From Fumia sp045121595 (GTDB lineage Bacteria; Bacillota; Clostridia; Oscillospirales; Ruminococcaceae), in NCBI GenBank assembly GCA_045121595.1, contig JBGVGI010000027.1, positions 1 through 64,000 on the forward strand: 64,000 bases of DNA, in the 5' to 3' direction. Position numbers and translations under genes: made by a program. Position 1 is the stretch's first letter; each line of letters begins with the position of its first letter. Below, one piece after another: positions 14,580-22,925 of the stretch. The notes under the pieces were generated by a model. It was not told where the DNA came from. It ran no database searches and worked only from the letters and a program-made list of their open reading frames with translations.

Positions 14580-16277
14580 CTACAATCCTAAAAGTTTTAC
14601 GAATTCCTTATTAAGACTTTCCTCTTTTTCTCTCGCAAGAGCTTCGCTTTTAGCTTTTACAAAATAGTAAATTTTTATCTTGGGCTCAGTACCTGAAGGT
14701 CTTATAACCGCCATATTACCGTCTTCAAGCTTAAAGGTAAGAACGTTGGAAGCAGGAAGCGTAATGGGGGTTGTTTTTCCGCCTATGCAATCTTTTGAGA
14801 TACGTTTGTTATAATCTTCAAAGACTGATACCTTAACGTCTCCCACTTTTTCAGGCTGATTTTCGGAAAGGGATTTCATAATGTTTGCCATATTTTCCAT
14901 ACCCTTGGCACCTTCAAAAGCAAAGCTTTTCTGAGTGCAGAGGTAGTAGCCGTATTTTTCGTAAAGGGAATTTAAAACCTCAACGAGATTTTTACCCTCA
15001 GATGCATAAAATGCCGCCATTTCACAGATAAGCATTGAAGCTACAACGGCGTCCTTATCACGAACGTAAGTACCTGCAAGATAGCCGTAGCTTTCTTCAA
15101 AACCTAAAATATAACGGTTTTCCTCACCTTTGCGTTCAAGTCCTGCAATAAGGTCACCGATATATTTAAATCCCGTAAGCACGTCGCAAACTTCAACGCC
15201 ATAATCTTTTGCGATATCGTTAATAAGGCTTGTGGTTACGATAGTTTTAACGACGATCGGGTCTTTGGGCATAGTGCCGTTTTTAATTCTCTCGGAAGCA
15301 ATATAGTTTAAAAGCAGACATCCCACTTCGTTACCCGTAAGGAGTTTGTAGTCACCGTTATAGGGAACTGCAATACCAACACGGTCACAGTCGGGGTCGG
15401 TTGCCAAAAGCAAATCGGAGTTTGTTTCTTTGCAAAGTTTAAGTCCGAGTGCCAATGCTTCTTTGATTTCAGGGTTCGGATAAGGACAGGTTGTAAAGTT
15501 TCCGTCAGGGTTTTCCTGTTCAGGAACGATGTTAACTTCCTTGATACCGATTCTTTTTAAGATTTCACGAACGGGTTTGTTACCCGTACCGTTTAAGGGT
15601 GTATAGGTGAGTTTAAAATTACTCTTCTCTGCAATACCGGGGTTAATTGACTGGGAAAGCACGTTTTTATAATAGTTCTCGTAAACGTCATCACCGATAT
15701 ATGAAATGATATTTTCTTTAACAGCCTTGTCAAAATCGCAGACCTTAACGTCGTCAAATTCATTTACAGCTTTGATTTCGTTATAAACTGCATCTGCAAG
15801 TTCGTTTGCAAGCTGACAACCGTCTGCGCCGTAAGCTTTGTAGCCGTTATACTTTGCAGGGTTATGAGAAGCTGTAACCATAATACCCATCTGACACTTA
15901 AGCTCTCTTACTGCAAAAGAAAGGCAGGGTGTCGGCATAAGCTCCTTGTAAATATAAACCTTTATGCCGTTAGCGGCAAGAACTCTTGCTGCCTCTTTTG
16001 CAAAAAGGTCGGATTTGTTTCTGCTGTCATAGCTTATTGCAACAGAGCCGTTCTTCATATAGTTTGCAATACCCTGAGTTGCTTTTCTGACAGTGTAGAC
16101 GTTCATTCTGTTGGTACCTGCACCAATAACGCCTCTTAGTCCTCCTGTACCGAATTCAAGTTCCTTGTAAAAGCGGTCATATATCTCATCTTCTTCTGTT
16201 TCAATACTTTTAAGTTCTTCTGTAAGGTCTTTGTCTTCCAAATCCTTCGAGAGCCATTCATTGTATTTTTTATTCAT
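14580..16277 (-). CDS. pgcA: Alpha-phosphoglucomutase/phosphomannomutase
   Basis: Interconverts glucose-1-phosphate and glucose-6-phosphate (and probably mannose phosphates). 565 residues, the long Firmicute type. Blocks: GTGGLRGVIGAGTNRMN near 47-63, VTASHNP with the phosphoserine near 138, LLATDPDCDRVG metal loop near 297, GFEESYGYL near 390 and RPSGTEPKIK near 530. Start set at 16277 by AAAGGAAG ahead of this ATG; an upstream ATG would run through the oadB terminator. Lies between oadB and pfkA. Confidence 0.92.
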   Translation of the reverse strand: MNKKYNEWLSKDLEDKDLTEELKSIETEEDEIYDRFYKELEFGTGGLRGVIGAGTNRMNVYTVRKATQGIANYMKNGSVAISYDSRNKSDLFAKEAARVLAANGIKVYIYKELMPTPCLSFAVRELKCQMGIMVTASHNPAKYNGYKAYGADGCQLANELADAVYNEIKAVNEFDDVKVCDFDKAVKENIISYIGDDVYENYYKNVLSQSINPGIAEKSNFKLTYTPLNGTGNKPVREILKRIGIKEVNIVPEQENPDGNFTTCPYPNPEIKEALALGLKLCKETNSDLLLATDPDCDRVGIAVPYNGDYKLLTGNEVGCLLLNYIASERIKNGTMPKDPIVVKTIVTTSLINDIAKDYGVEVCDVLTGFKYIGDLIAGLERKGEENRYILGFEESYGYLAGTYVRDKDAVVASMLICEMAAFYASEGKNLVEVLNSLYEKYGYYLCTQKSFAFEGAKGMENMANIMKSLSENQPEKVGDVKVSVFEDYNKRISKDCIGGKTTPITLPASNVLTFKLEDGNMAVIRPSGTEPKIKIYYFVKAKSEALAREKEESLNKEFVKLLGL

Positions 16278-16316
16278 CTGATCGCTTCCTTTCATAAGGG
16301 GAAAAATATAAAAGTA

Positions 16317-16336
16317 TGCCCCGAGTTTTCGGGGCA
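16317..16336 (-). terminator. Terminator of the oad genes
   Basis: TGCCCCGA/TCGGGGCA stem around GTTT, just after the oadB stop codon; T-rich only weakly, so read-through into pgcA is possible. Confidence 0.6.
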
Positions 16337-16343
16337 AAACTTA

Positions 16344-17516
16344 TTAACCTAATACGGACAAAAGTACACCTGCGGCAACGGCAGAACCGATAACACCTGC
16401 AACGTTGGGGCCCATAGCATGCATCAGAAGGAAGTTTGTAGGATCTGTTTCAGAACCAACCTTCTGGGAAACACGAGCCGCCATAGGAACTGCGGATACA
16501 CCTGCAGAACCGATGAGAGGGTTAACTTTACCGCCTGTAATAACGTACATAATCTTACCGAAGAGTGTACCACCTGCAGTACCGAGGCAGAATGCTGCAA
16601 GACCCAATACTACAATCTTGATAGTCTGCCATGAGAGGAAGTACTCTGCAGTCGCAGTAGCACCTACCGTTACACCAAGGCAGATAGTAATAATATTCAT
16701 AAGCTCATTCTGAGCAGTTTTTACAAGTCTGTCAACAACGCCACTTTCCTTCATAAGGTTACCGAGCATAAGCATACCAACAAGCGGTGTAGCATCGGGA
16801 ACGAGGAAAGAAACAATCAAAGTTACGATAAAGGGGAAAAGAAGTTTTTCGATTCTTGATACGGGACGGAGCTGAGCCATAACTACAGAGCGTTCCTTTT
16901 TAGTAGTAAGAAGCTTCATAATCGGAGGCTGAATAACGGGTACAAGCGCCATATAAGAATAAGCCGCAACCGCAATCGAACCTAAAAGCTCGGGACATAA
17001 CGTCTTCGCTACAAGGATAGCTGTAGGGCCGTCAGCACCACCGATGATACCGATACCGCCTGCTGCCTGAGGAGTAAAGCCTAAAGCGAGTGCACCAAAG
17101 AATGCACCGAAGATACCAAGCTGTGCTGCAGCACCCAAAAGAAAGCTCTTGGGGTTTGCAATCAAAGGACCGAAGTCTGTCATAGTACCGATACCGAGGA
17201 AGATAAGCGGCGGATAAACGCCAAGCTTAACGCCGAGGTAAAGGATATCCAAAAGGCCACCGTGTTTTAAAACTTCACCGTAGTCTACGTATTTCTCAAC
17301 ATAAAAATTCATATGGAAAATTTCAGCACCGGGGATGTTTGTTAAAAGCATACCGAATGCGATGGGAAGCAAAAGCAAGGGTTCATAACCTTTTGCAATA
17401 GCAAGATAAGAAAGGAAACAAGCAATTGCAATCATAAGAAGCTGTGTCCACTCCACGTTTACAAATCCCGAAACTGCAATAAGGTCTTTTACGGTGGTAA
17501 TAACTGTCTCTAACAT
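16344..17516 (-). CDS. oadB: Sodium ion-translocating decarboxylase beta subunit
   Basis: Integral membrane subunit that couples decarboxylation of an acyl-biotin to sodium export. 390 residues with about ten membrane segments. Family block GIIGGADGPTAILVAK near 178-193 contains the conserved aspartate needed for sodium transport; FLGIGTMTDFGPL and HAMGPNVAGVIGSAVAAG are also typical. Pairs with the gamma subunit gene 17 bases upstream. The carboxyltransferase alpha subunit and biotin carrier are not in this window, so the substrate (oxaloacetate, methylmalonyl-CoA or glutaconyl-CoA) is undetermined. Confidence 0.92.
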   Translation of the reverse strand: MLETVITTVKDLIAVSGFVNVEWTQLLMIAIACFLSYLAIAKGYEPLLLLPIAFGMLLTNIPGAEIFHMNFYVEKYVDYGEVLKHGGLLDILYLGVKLGVYPPLIFLGIGTMTDFGPLIANPKSFLLGAAAQLGIFGAFFGALALGFTPQAAGGIGIIGGADGPTAILVAKTLCPELLGSIAVAAYSYMALVPVIQPPIMKLLTTKKERSVVMAQLRPVSRIEKLLFPFIVTLIVSFLVPDATPLVGMLMLGNLMKESGVVDRLVKTAQNELMNIITICLGVTVGATATAEYFLSWQTIKIVVLGLAAFCLGTAGGTLFGKIMYVITGGKVNPLIGSAGVSAVPMAARVSQKVGSETDPTNFLLMHAMGPNVAGVIGSAVAAGVLLSVLG

Positions 17517-17533
17517 TTTGTCACTTTCCTTTC

Positions 17534-17917
17534 TTAAAACTCACGGATATTTTCAGCAATACCGGCTTTTCTCCAGGAGCTGATACCTTTTCTTGTACGT
17601 TTAATGCTCTTGATAACGAAAGAACCTGTGTTACCTTCTTCAGTTAAAATAGCACTGATAGCACCTGTGATAGCTGCAACGATTTCATCGGAAAGACCTG
17701 CATCTGCAACCACCTTAACCATTTTGGGAGCTTCTTTTTTAGGCTCTTTTACTTTTTCTGCTTTGGGGGCTTTGGGAGCACCACTTGCTTTTTCCATTAT
17801 CTTGCCGAAAACCGCAAAGATAATTACAAGCACAATAAGAGCCGTAAATACTACAAGCATACCTGTAATGAGCAAAGCAGTTGCCTGACCCCAGTCAACA
17901 TTCTGAAAATTCAACAT
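17534..17917 (-). CDS. oadG: OadG-family decarboxylase gamma subunit
   Basis: Small membrane subunit, 127 residues. One N-terminal membrane helix (roughly residues 13-36), then an Ala/Pro/Lys/Glu-rich linker (45-65), then a soluble C-terminal segment containing VAAITGAISAI. In known pumps this subunit anchors the soluble alpha subunit to OadB. AAAAGGAG ribosome site. Adjacent to oadB as in most sodium-pump operons. The C-terminal soluble part beyond the linker is longer than in minimal OadG proteins. Confidence 0.82.
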   Translation of the reverse strand: MLNFQNVDWGQATALLITGMLVVFTALIVLVIIFAVFGKIMEKASGAPKAPKAEKVKEPKKEAPKMVKVVADAGLSDEIVAAITGAISAILTEEGNTGSFVIKSIKRTRKGISSWRKAGIAENIREF

Positions 17918-17947
17918 ATTTAAAAACTCCTTTTATTATTTTCTATG

Positions 17948-19087
17948 TTATTTGCCCTCCGCTACCGCATAGAAGTTTGTTTCCCACGCAGGTAAATACG
18001 GATGATGGCGTAGATAAATACGGTAATCAGGTTCAATTTCCTTAAGTGCAAGTGGCAATGAAAACAAGTCTTCATTTCTATGATACCCTGAAAATGCAAG
18101 TTTTGGTTTTTTTGTTTTCAGAGTTTCTTTTGCACCCATAATTGCCCTGAGTTCTGCACCCTCAACGTCCATCTTGATAAAGGTAACGTCCTTACCCTTC
18201 ACAACACTGTCGATTGAGCGTACTTTTACAATAACTTTTCCTTTTTCCGAAAGATAGGAATTTCTCCCAGCTCTGTTATCAAAGGAAAGCTCGGTATCAC
18301 TGTCCCAGATACCCTCGTTTAAAAGAGTAATATCATTCCAGTTTTTTTCTGATGCTTTGTTTGTAAGTTTCCTGAAGTTTTTCGGGTCAGGCTCAAGCAC
18401 TGTAACTGATGCATAACTGTCACCCGTAACCTTTAAAAACTCCTCAACGGTGTCTCCGTCATAACCTCCAAGGTCAAGATAATGCTCAGCCTTTGAAAGC
18501 TTTATAACGTTTTCAAACACCTCATACTTTTCGGTTTCGATTTCCTTTAAAAGGTCGATTTTACCCGAAAGCTTGAAGTTTAAAACGTTTTGAAAAACCT
18601 TTTTTGAAGTTTCATCCGCAAGAACAGAGTAAACCTTTAAAAACTCATCTTTGTGCGACTCAAAATATTCTTCATCAAAAAGCCCGTCCCCGAAAACGGG
18701 TACGTCGGGTGCTATCACCTCGTGACGCTTATGAATAGAATAAATTTTATCAAGAAGATCAGGCAAAAACGCCGCAAAACACAAAAGAATCACAAAATCG
18801 TCAAATTCTTCTTCGATTTCGCTTAGCTTTTTCACCTTGAATCCTTCAAAGGAATGCCCTCTTACAAACTCGTCACTCGCAAAAATTCCTGAGATTTTAA
18901 TACCGTGACTACGGCATACAGACATTATTTTTAAAGCGCCGTCTCCCATGCCGTACAATATGATGGGACGGGTTTCTCTTTTGAGTCTTTTCCATACGGA
19001 TTCTTCTATTTTAAAATCGAACAACCCCAAACTCCCCCATATTAAATAATTGTTATTATTATACTCTAAAAATTTCCTTTTGTCCAT
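17948..19087 (-). CDS. FkbM-family SAM-dependent methyltransferase
   Basis: Protein of 379 residues. The C-terminal half is an FkbM methyltransferase: YLDLGGYDGDTVEEF (SAM-binding glycine loop) near 205, TVLEPDPKNF near 232 and IKMDVEGAELRA near 302. The N-terminal 170 residues look like a separate alpha/beta domain with MGDGA near 48, seen in glycan-modifying methyltransferases. Acceptor unknown; sugar or glycan O-methylation is typical. The ATG at 19087 has no ribosome site; a TTG about 21 codons downstream follows GGGGAG and may be the real start. Thirty bases upstream of oadG, no shared function evident. Confidence 0.8.
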   Translation of the reverse strand: MDKRKFLEYNNNNYLIWGSLGLFDFKIEESVWKRLKRETRPIILYGMGDGALKIMSVCRSHGIKISGIFASDEFVRGHSFEGFKVKKLSEIEEEFDDFVILLCFAAFLPDLLDKIYSIHKRHEVIAPDVPVFGDGLFDEEYFESHKDEFLKVYSVLADETSKKVFQNVLNFKLSGKIDLLKEIETEKYEVFENVIKLSKAEHYLDLGGYDGDTVEEFLKVTGDSYASVTVLEPDPKNFRKLTNKASEKNWNDITLLNEGIWDSDTELSFDNRAGRNSYLSEKGKVIVKVRSIDSVVKGKDVTFIKMDVEGAELRAIMGAKETLKTKKPKLAFSGYHRNEDLFSLPLALKEIEPDYRIYLRHHPYLPAWETNFYAVAEGK

Positions 19088-19104
19088 AGTTTTTTAAAGT
19101 TTTT

Positions 19105-19133
19105 TTGACAAATTGCTTTATTTTGAGTATAAT
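19105..19133 (+). promoter_or_regulatory. Promoter of lrgAB
   Basis: Consensus TTGACA (19105-19110), 17-base spacer, consensus TATAAT (19128-19133). Confidence 0.85.
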
Positions 19134-19165
19134 ATTAAAAGTATTTTTAAGAAAGAGGTTATACC

Positions 19166-19537
19166 GTGAAATATTTAAACCAGTTGGCCATTGTTTTCCT
19201 TATCTGTCTTATAGGCCAGTTTATAGCAGAGTTTCTCCCCTTCCCTTTCCCCGGAAGCGTTTTAGCACTCATCATTTTGCTTATTTTGTTACTCACAAAA
19301 CTTATAAAACCTCATACTATCAAAGACGTATCGGAGTTTCTTTTAAATAATATGGCGTTTTTGTTCGTGCCTTCCGGTGTTGCGCTTATCGAGCAGTATA
19401 CAAACATCAAAGGTCACGTTCTTACCATATTTTTGATTTGCATAGTTACCACAATTCTCACCTTTGCGGCAACCGCGTATGCAGTAACAGGTACTATGAA
19501 AATTATGGATAAGATAAGGAGGAAGAAAAATGACTGA
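19166..19537 (+). CDS. lrgA: CidA/LrgA-family holin-like protein
   Basis: Membrane protein of 123 residues with about four helices: QLAIVFLICLIGQFI, LPFPFPGSVLALIILL (the conserved PGS motif of the family) and two further segments. Relatives modulate murein hydrolase activity or transport pyruvate and other small acids together with LrgB. GTG start at 19166 after AAAGAGG. It overlaps lrgB by eight bases, so the two are coupled. Strong consensus promoter. Confidence 0.88.
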   Translation: MKYLNQLAIVFLICLIGQFIAEFLPFPFPGSVLALIILLILLLTKLIKPHTIKDVSEFLLNNMAFLFVPSGVALIEQYTNIKGHVLTIFLICIVTTILTFAATAYAVTGTMKIMDKIRRKKND

Positions 19538-20219
19538 TATTATCTCACGTCTTTTCGAAAGCAGTCTTTTCGGTATTGCCCTTTCGGTCGGCACCTATTA
19601 TATAGGAACTGTAATTAAAAACAAGTTCAAAAGTCCCATTTTAAACCCTTTGCTTATCGCAACCATTCTTACGGTTGTAATTTTACTGGTATTTAAAATC
19701 CCCTTTGAAAGCTATAAAAAAGGCGGAGACTTCATAACTCTTTTCTTGACCCCCGCAACAGCAGTACTTGCTTATTCTATCTATAAGCAGATTGAGTTGC
19801 TCAAAAAGTACTGGTTGCCTGTAATCGTAGGAGCTTGCGTTGGTGCAGGTACCGCGGTGGCAAGTGTTCTGGTGCTTACTAAAATCTTTAATCTTAACGA
19901 GCTTTTAACCGCATCACTCGTCCCCAAATCAGTAACAACCGCAATCGCAATGGAGCTTTCAACGATGCTCGGAGGCAATTCCTCAATAACCGTTATATGC
20001 GTGGTAATAACCGGCGTATTCGGTGCGGCATTTGCTCCAACCCTCGCAAAGCTTTTCAGAATTAAAAATAAAATAGCACTCGGCGTTGCAATCGGAGCTT
20101 CAAGCCACGCAGGCGGTACAAGCCGTGCAATCGAAATCGGTGAAACCGAAGGTGCTATGAGCGGTATCGCAATCGGCATCACAGGCCTCGCCACCGTAAT
20201 AATCACGTTATTTTTATAA
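19530..20219 (+). CDS. lrgB: LrgB-family membrane protein
   Basis: Integral membrane protein of 229 residues, about six to seven helices, with the family blocks LVPKSVTTAIAMELS near 130 and GASSHAGGTSRAIEIGE near 190-206. Works with LrgA, by family knowledge either in murein hydrolase control or in export/import of fermentation acids such as pyruvate; the two serine dehydratases and fermentative genes here would make a pyruvate-linked role sensible, but that is inference. AAGGAGG ribosome site within the lrgA end. Confidence 0.9.
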   Translation: MTDIISRLFESSLFGIALSVGTYYIGTVIKNKFKSPILNPLLIATILTVVILLVFKIPFESYKKGGDFITLFLTPATAVLAYSIYKQIELLKKYWLPVIVGACVGAGTAVASVLVLTKIFNLNELLTASLVPKSVTTAIAMELSTMLGGNSSITVICVVITGVFGAAFAPTLAKLFRIKNKIALGVAIGASSHAGGTSRAIEIGETEGAMSGIAIGITGLATVIITLFL

Positions 20220-20222
20220 AAC

Positions 20223-20252
20223 AAAAATCCGCAGTCAAAACTGCGGATTTTT
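20223..20252. terminator. Bidirectional terminator between lrgB and radA
   Basis: Perfect 12-base stem AAAAATCCGCAG with CTGCGGATTTTT, six-base loop; serves converging lrgAB and radA. Confidence 0.9.
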
Positions 20253-21611
20253 TTATTCATCATTTAATGCCCTCAGGGCTTCTTTTATATCTCTTACGCC
20301 GATGAGTTTTATATCAAATTTCTCGGTTATTTTTTCAAGAGAGGATTTAGGCAAAATACATTTTTTAAAGCCCATTCTGACCCCTTCTCTTATTCTTTCT
20401 TCAACTCTCGTGATACCTCTTACTTCACCGCCAAGCCCAAGCTCGCCGACGGCGAAGGTGTCGGGTGAAATCGGCTTGTCACGAAGACCTGAAACCATCG
20501 CAAGAGCTATCGGCAAATCTGCCGCAGGTTCATCGAGTTTAAGACCGCCGACTACGTTTATATAAGCATCAAGACTTCCGAAGAAGTACCCTGCCCTTTT
20601 TTCCAAAACGGCGATGATAAGCGACATTCTGTTATAATCAAATCCCGTTGCCATACGCCTTGGTGCGGGAAATCCCGTCTTTGTGATAAGTGCCTGAACT
20701 TCGGCAAGAACGGGTCTGCTACCCTCTAAAACCGAAACGACACAGCTTCCCGAAACTCCCTCAGGACGTTCAGCCAAGAGCATTGCGGAAGGATTTTGCA
20801 CCTCGCAAAGACCTTTGTCACGCATCTCAAAAACTGCAATTTCATTGGTAGCACCGTAACGGTTTTTGACAGCCCTTAAAATTCTGTAACTGTAATGCTC
20901 GTCACCTTCAAAAAAGAAAACGGCGTCAACGATATGCTCAAGCACTCTCGGTCCCGCTAAGTTGCCGTCTTTGGTAACGTGACCGACTAAGATAATGGAA
21001 ATATCATTTTCCTTGGCAACGCTCAAAAGTGCGTTGGTGCATTCTCTCACCTGACTCACACTGCCCGCCGAGGAAGAAACTCCCTCAAGCATCATAGTCT
21101 GAATAGAGTCGATAACGACAACGTCGGGACTTTCGCTTTGAATAGTCGCAATAATCGTATTAAGGTCGTTATGTGAAATAACAAAAAGGTTATCAGCTTC
21201 AATTCCAAGTCGTGTTGCACGGAGTTTAATCTGTTTTGCAGATTCTTCCCCCGACACGTACAAAACCTTTAAGTTTCTGCCAAGTGACTCCGAAACCTGA
21301 AGCAAAAGGGTCGATTTTCCGATACCGGGGTCACCGCCTAAAAGCAAAAGAGAACCTCTTACAAGTCCGCCACCGAGTACACGGTCAAGCTCAGGCATAC
21401 CCGTCAAATATCTTATATCTTCTTCGGAATAAATATCGCTTATATGAGAAACCGAAAGAGCTTTTTTATTCTGAACTTTAGGGTTTGCAGTTGCCATAGG
21501 TGTCACAAGCTCAAAGGAATCAAATTCCGAGCAGGACGGACATTTTCCAAACCATTTTACTGTTTCATAGCCACATTCACGGCAAACGTAAACGTCCTTT
21601 GTCTTAGCCAT
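20253..21611 (-). CDS. radA: DNA repair protein RadA (Sms)
   Basis: Branch-migration ATPase/helicase in recombination. 452 residues. N-terminal four-cysteine zinc finger (CRECG near 9 and CPSC near 23-26), RecA-like Walker A GGDPGIGKST near 92-101, the RadA-specific KNRYG motif near 253 and a C-terminal Lon-protease-like domain (DEPAADLPIALAMVSG near 355). Last gene of the long minus-strand run and overlaps cwlD by eight bases. GAGGAG ribosome site. Cytoplasmic. Confidence 0.95.
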   Translation of the reverse strand: MAKTKDVYVCRECGYETVKWFGKCPSCSEFDSFELVTPMATANPKVQNKKALSVSHISDIYSEEDIRYLTGMPELDRVLGGGLVRGSLLLLGGDPGIGKSTLLLQVSESLGRNLKVLYVSGEESAKQIKLRATRLGIEADNLFVISHNDLNTIIATIQSESPDVVVIDSIQTMMLEGVSSSAGSVSQVRECTNALLSVAKENDISIILVGHVTKDGNLAGPRVLEHIVDAVFFFEGDEHYSYRILRAVKNRYGATNEIAVFEMRDKGLCEVQNPSAMLLAERPEGVSGSCVVSVLEGSRPVLAEVQALITKTGFPAPRRMATGFDYNRMSLIIAVLEKRAGYFFGSLDAYINVVGGLKLDEPAADLPIALAMVSGLRDKPISPDTFAVGELGLGGEVRGITRVEERIREGVRMGFKKCILPKSSLEKITEKFDIKLIGVRDIKEALRALNDE

Positions 21612-22326
21612 ACTGTTTCTCCTCTACTTTAGTTTCTTTAAGTTTTTTCACAAGCCCACTGTATATCACAAACGCCACCTTGTTCTGGTAATCCTCTGAA
21701 ACAAGGTTTTTACATTCTTCGTAATTCGATATAAAACCGCATTCAACAAGCACGATGGGGTTTTCACTTTTGTAAAGCAAATATAAATCCTTGGTACCCT
21801 TTTTGATTTCACGCTTGTTATCCTTTTGCAAAGCGCTGGCAAACTCATTCTGCAAACTTTCGGCAATTTCACGGCTGAAAGGATGATTTGTGCCGTAAAA
21901 CATCTGCGCACCGTGATATTTTTCAACTTCAAATTTATTCTGATGTATCGACAAAACAATCGCTTCAGGGTGTTTCTTTATGATTTTAAGACGGTTTTTC
22001 ATATCCGACTTCTTTTGTTTTAAAACACCATTTACACCCTCGTCATGGATTGACGTATCGGTTTCCCTTGTCATTATAACTTCATACCCTGCAATACGCA
22101 AAAGATTACGAAGTTTTAAGGAAATCGCAAGATTTATATCCTTTTCGATAACTCCATCAATTCCCACCGCACCGCCGTCGATACCGCCGTGCCCGGGGTC
22201 AATTATAATCGTGTTAACGTCCGACACCTTCGCATCGGCAGGAAAGTTGTTTTTAACACTTCCCATAAGCGCAAAAATCAAAACGACCGACAAAAGCAGT
22301 CCCGAAACTATAAAAAGTCTTTTCAA
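21604..22326 (-). CDS. cwlD: N-acetylmuramoyl-L-alanine amidase, CwlD-like
   Basis: Zinc amidase of the Amidase_3 family, 240 residues. N-terminal membrane anchor or signal segment (roughly residues 3-24), IIDPGHGGIDGGA near 42-54 with a zinc histidine, EKDINLAISLKL with the metal glutamate, VLSIHQNKF near 130 and VECGF near 197. In spore formers CwlD starts muramic-delta-lactam formation in spore cortex; with SpoVAC in the window this is the likely role, though a vegetative amidase is possible. A TTG start five bases after GGTGA is preferred over the GTG nine bases upstream. Confidence 0.8.
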   Translation of the reverse strand: MKRLFIVSGLLLSVVLIFALMGSVKNNFPADAKVSDVNTIIIDPGHGGIDGGAVGIDGVIEKDINLAISLKLRNLLRIAGYEVIMTRETDTSIHDEGVNGVLKQKKSDMKNRLKIIKKHPEAIVLSIHQNKFEVEKYHGAQMFYGTNHPFSREIAESLQNEFASALQKDNKREIKKGTKDLYLLYKSENPIVLVECGFISNYEECKNLVSEDYQNKVAFVIYSGLVKKLKETKVEEKQYG

Positions 22327-22370
22327 TACTATCACCCATAACAGAATATTCCGTTATCAGGGTTAATATG

Positions 22371-22925
22371 TTACTGCTTATATACGAGTCTTTCTTTAAT
22401 TGAGATATGTCTTACTCCGAGTTCGTAACCAAATCCACAAAGCAAAAGGTAGACAAACGGCATCAAAGCCATAAAAACGTACTCGGAAGCTGTGATTTCA
22501 AGTCCTGCGTTCACAAGCTTCATAAAGCCGTAAAGCGGTGCGTTGATTATCCTGAAAGCACGTAAAAACTCAAAATTCACAACGTCAAAAACACAAAGCG
22601 CTAAAACTATATCCAAAGCAATATATAAAATCATCACAAAAGCACCGACCTTAAAGCCTTTGTACTTTTCTTCATCCATATGCTTAAACTGAATGTAGTT
22701 TGCTTCTTTATCACCCTGATTCCACAAAAAGCCGTAAAGAGAGCTGCCACTTAAAAGCAAAGTCACAACACCCATAACAAAAAATGAAAACGGGGTATCA
22801 CCGAGCAAAAACTTAAAAGCATAACATATAACCATAGATGAAAAGGTGGTAAGCAAAAGTGAAAGGTAACACATTAAAACGAGATGACCTTTTCCGTACT
22901 TGAATTTCCCTATCTGTTTACTCAT
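22371..22925 (-). CDS. Membrane protein of unknown function
   Basis: 184 residues with about four or five hydrophobic segments (near 15-37, 43-65, 90-115, 120-140 and 147-168) and a cytoplasmic-looking loop GDKEANYIQFKHMDEEKYKG near 70-90. I do not recognise the family. It starts directly at the stop of the U32 peptidase gene and precedes cwlD by about 45 bases, so it belongs to the same unit; a role in envelope or spore biology would be a guess. No catalytic motif seen. Confidence 0.7.
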   Translation of the reverse strand: MSKQIGKFKYGKGHLVLMCYLSLLLTTFSSMVICYAFKFLLGDTPFSFFVMGVVTLLLSGSSLYGFLWNQGDKEANYIQFKHMDEEKYKGFKVGAFVMILYIALDIVLALCVFDVVNFEFLRAFRIINAPLYGFMKLVNAGLEITASEYVFMALMPFVYLLLCGFGYELGVRHISIKERLVYKQ

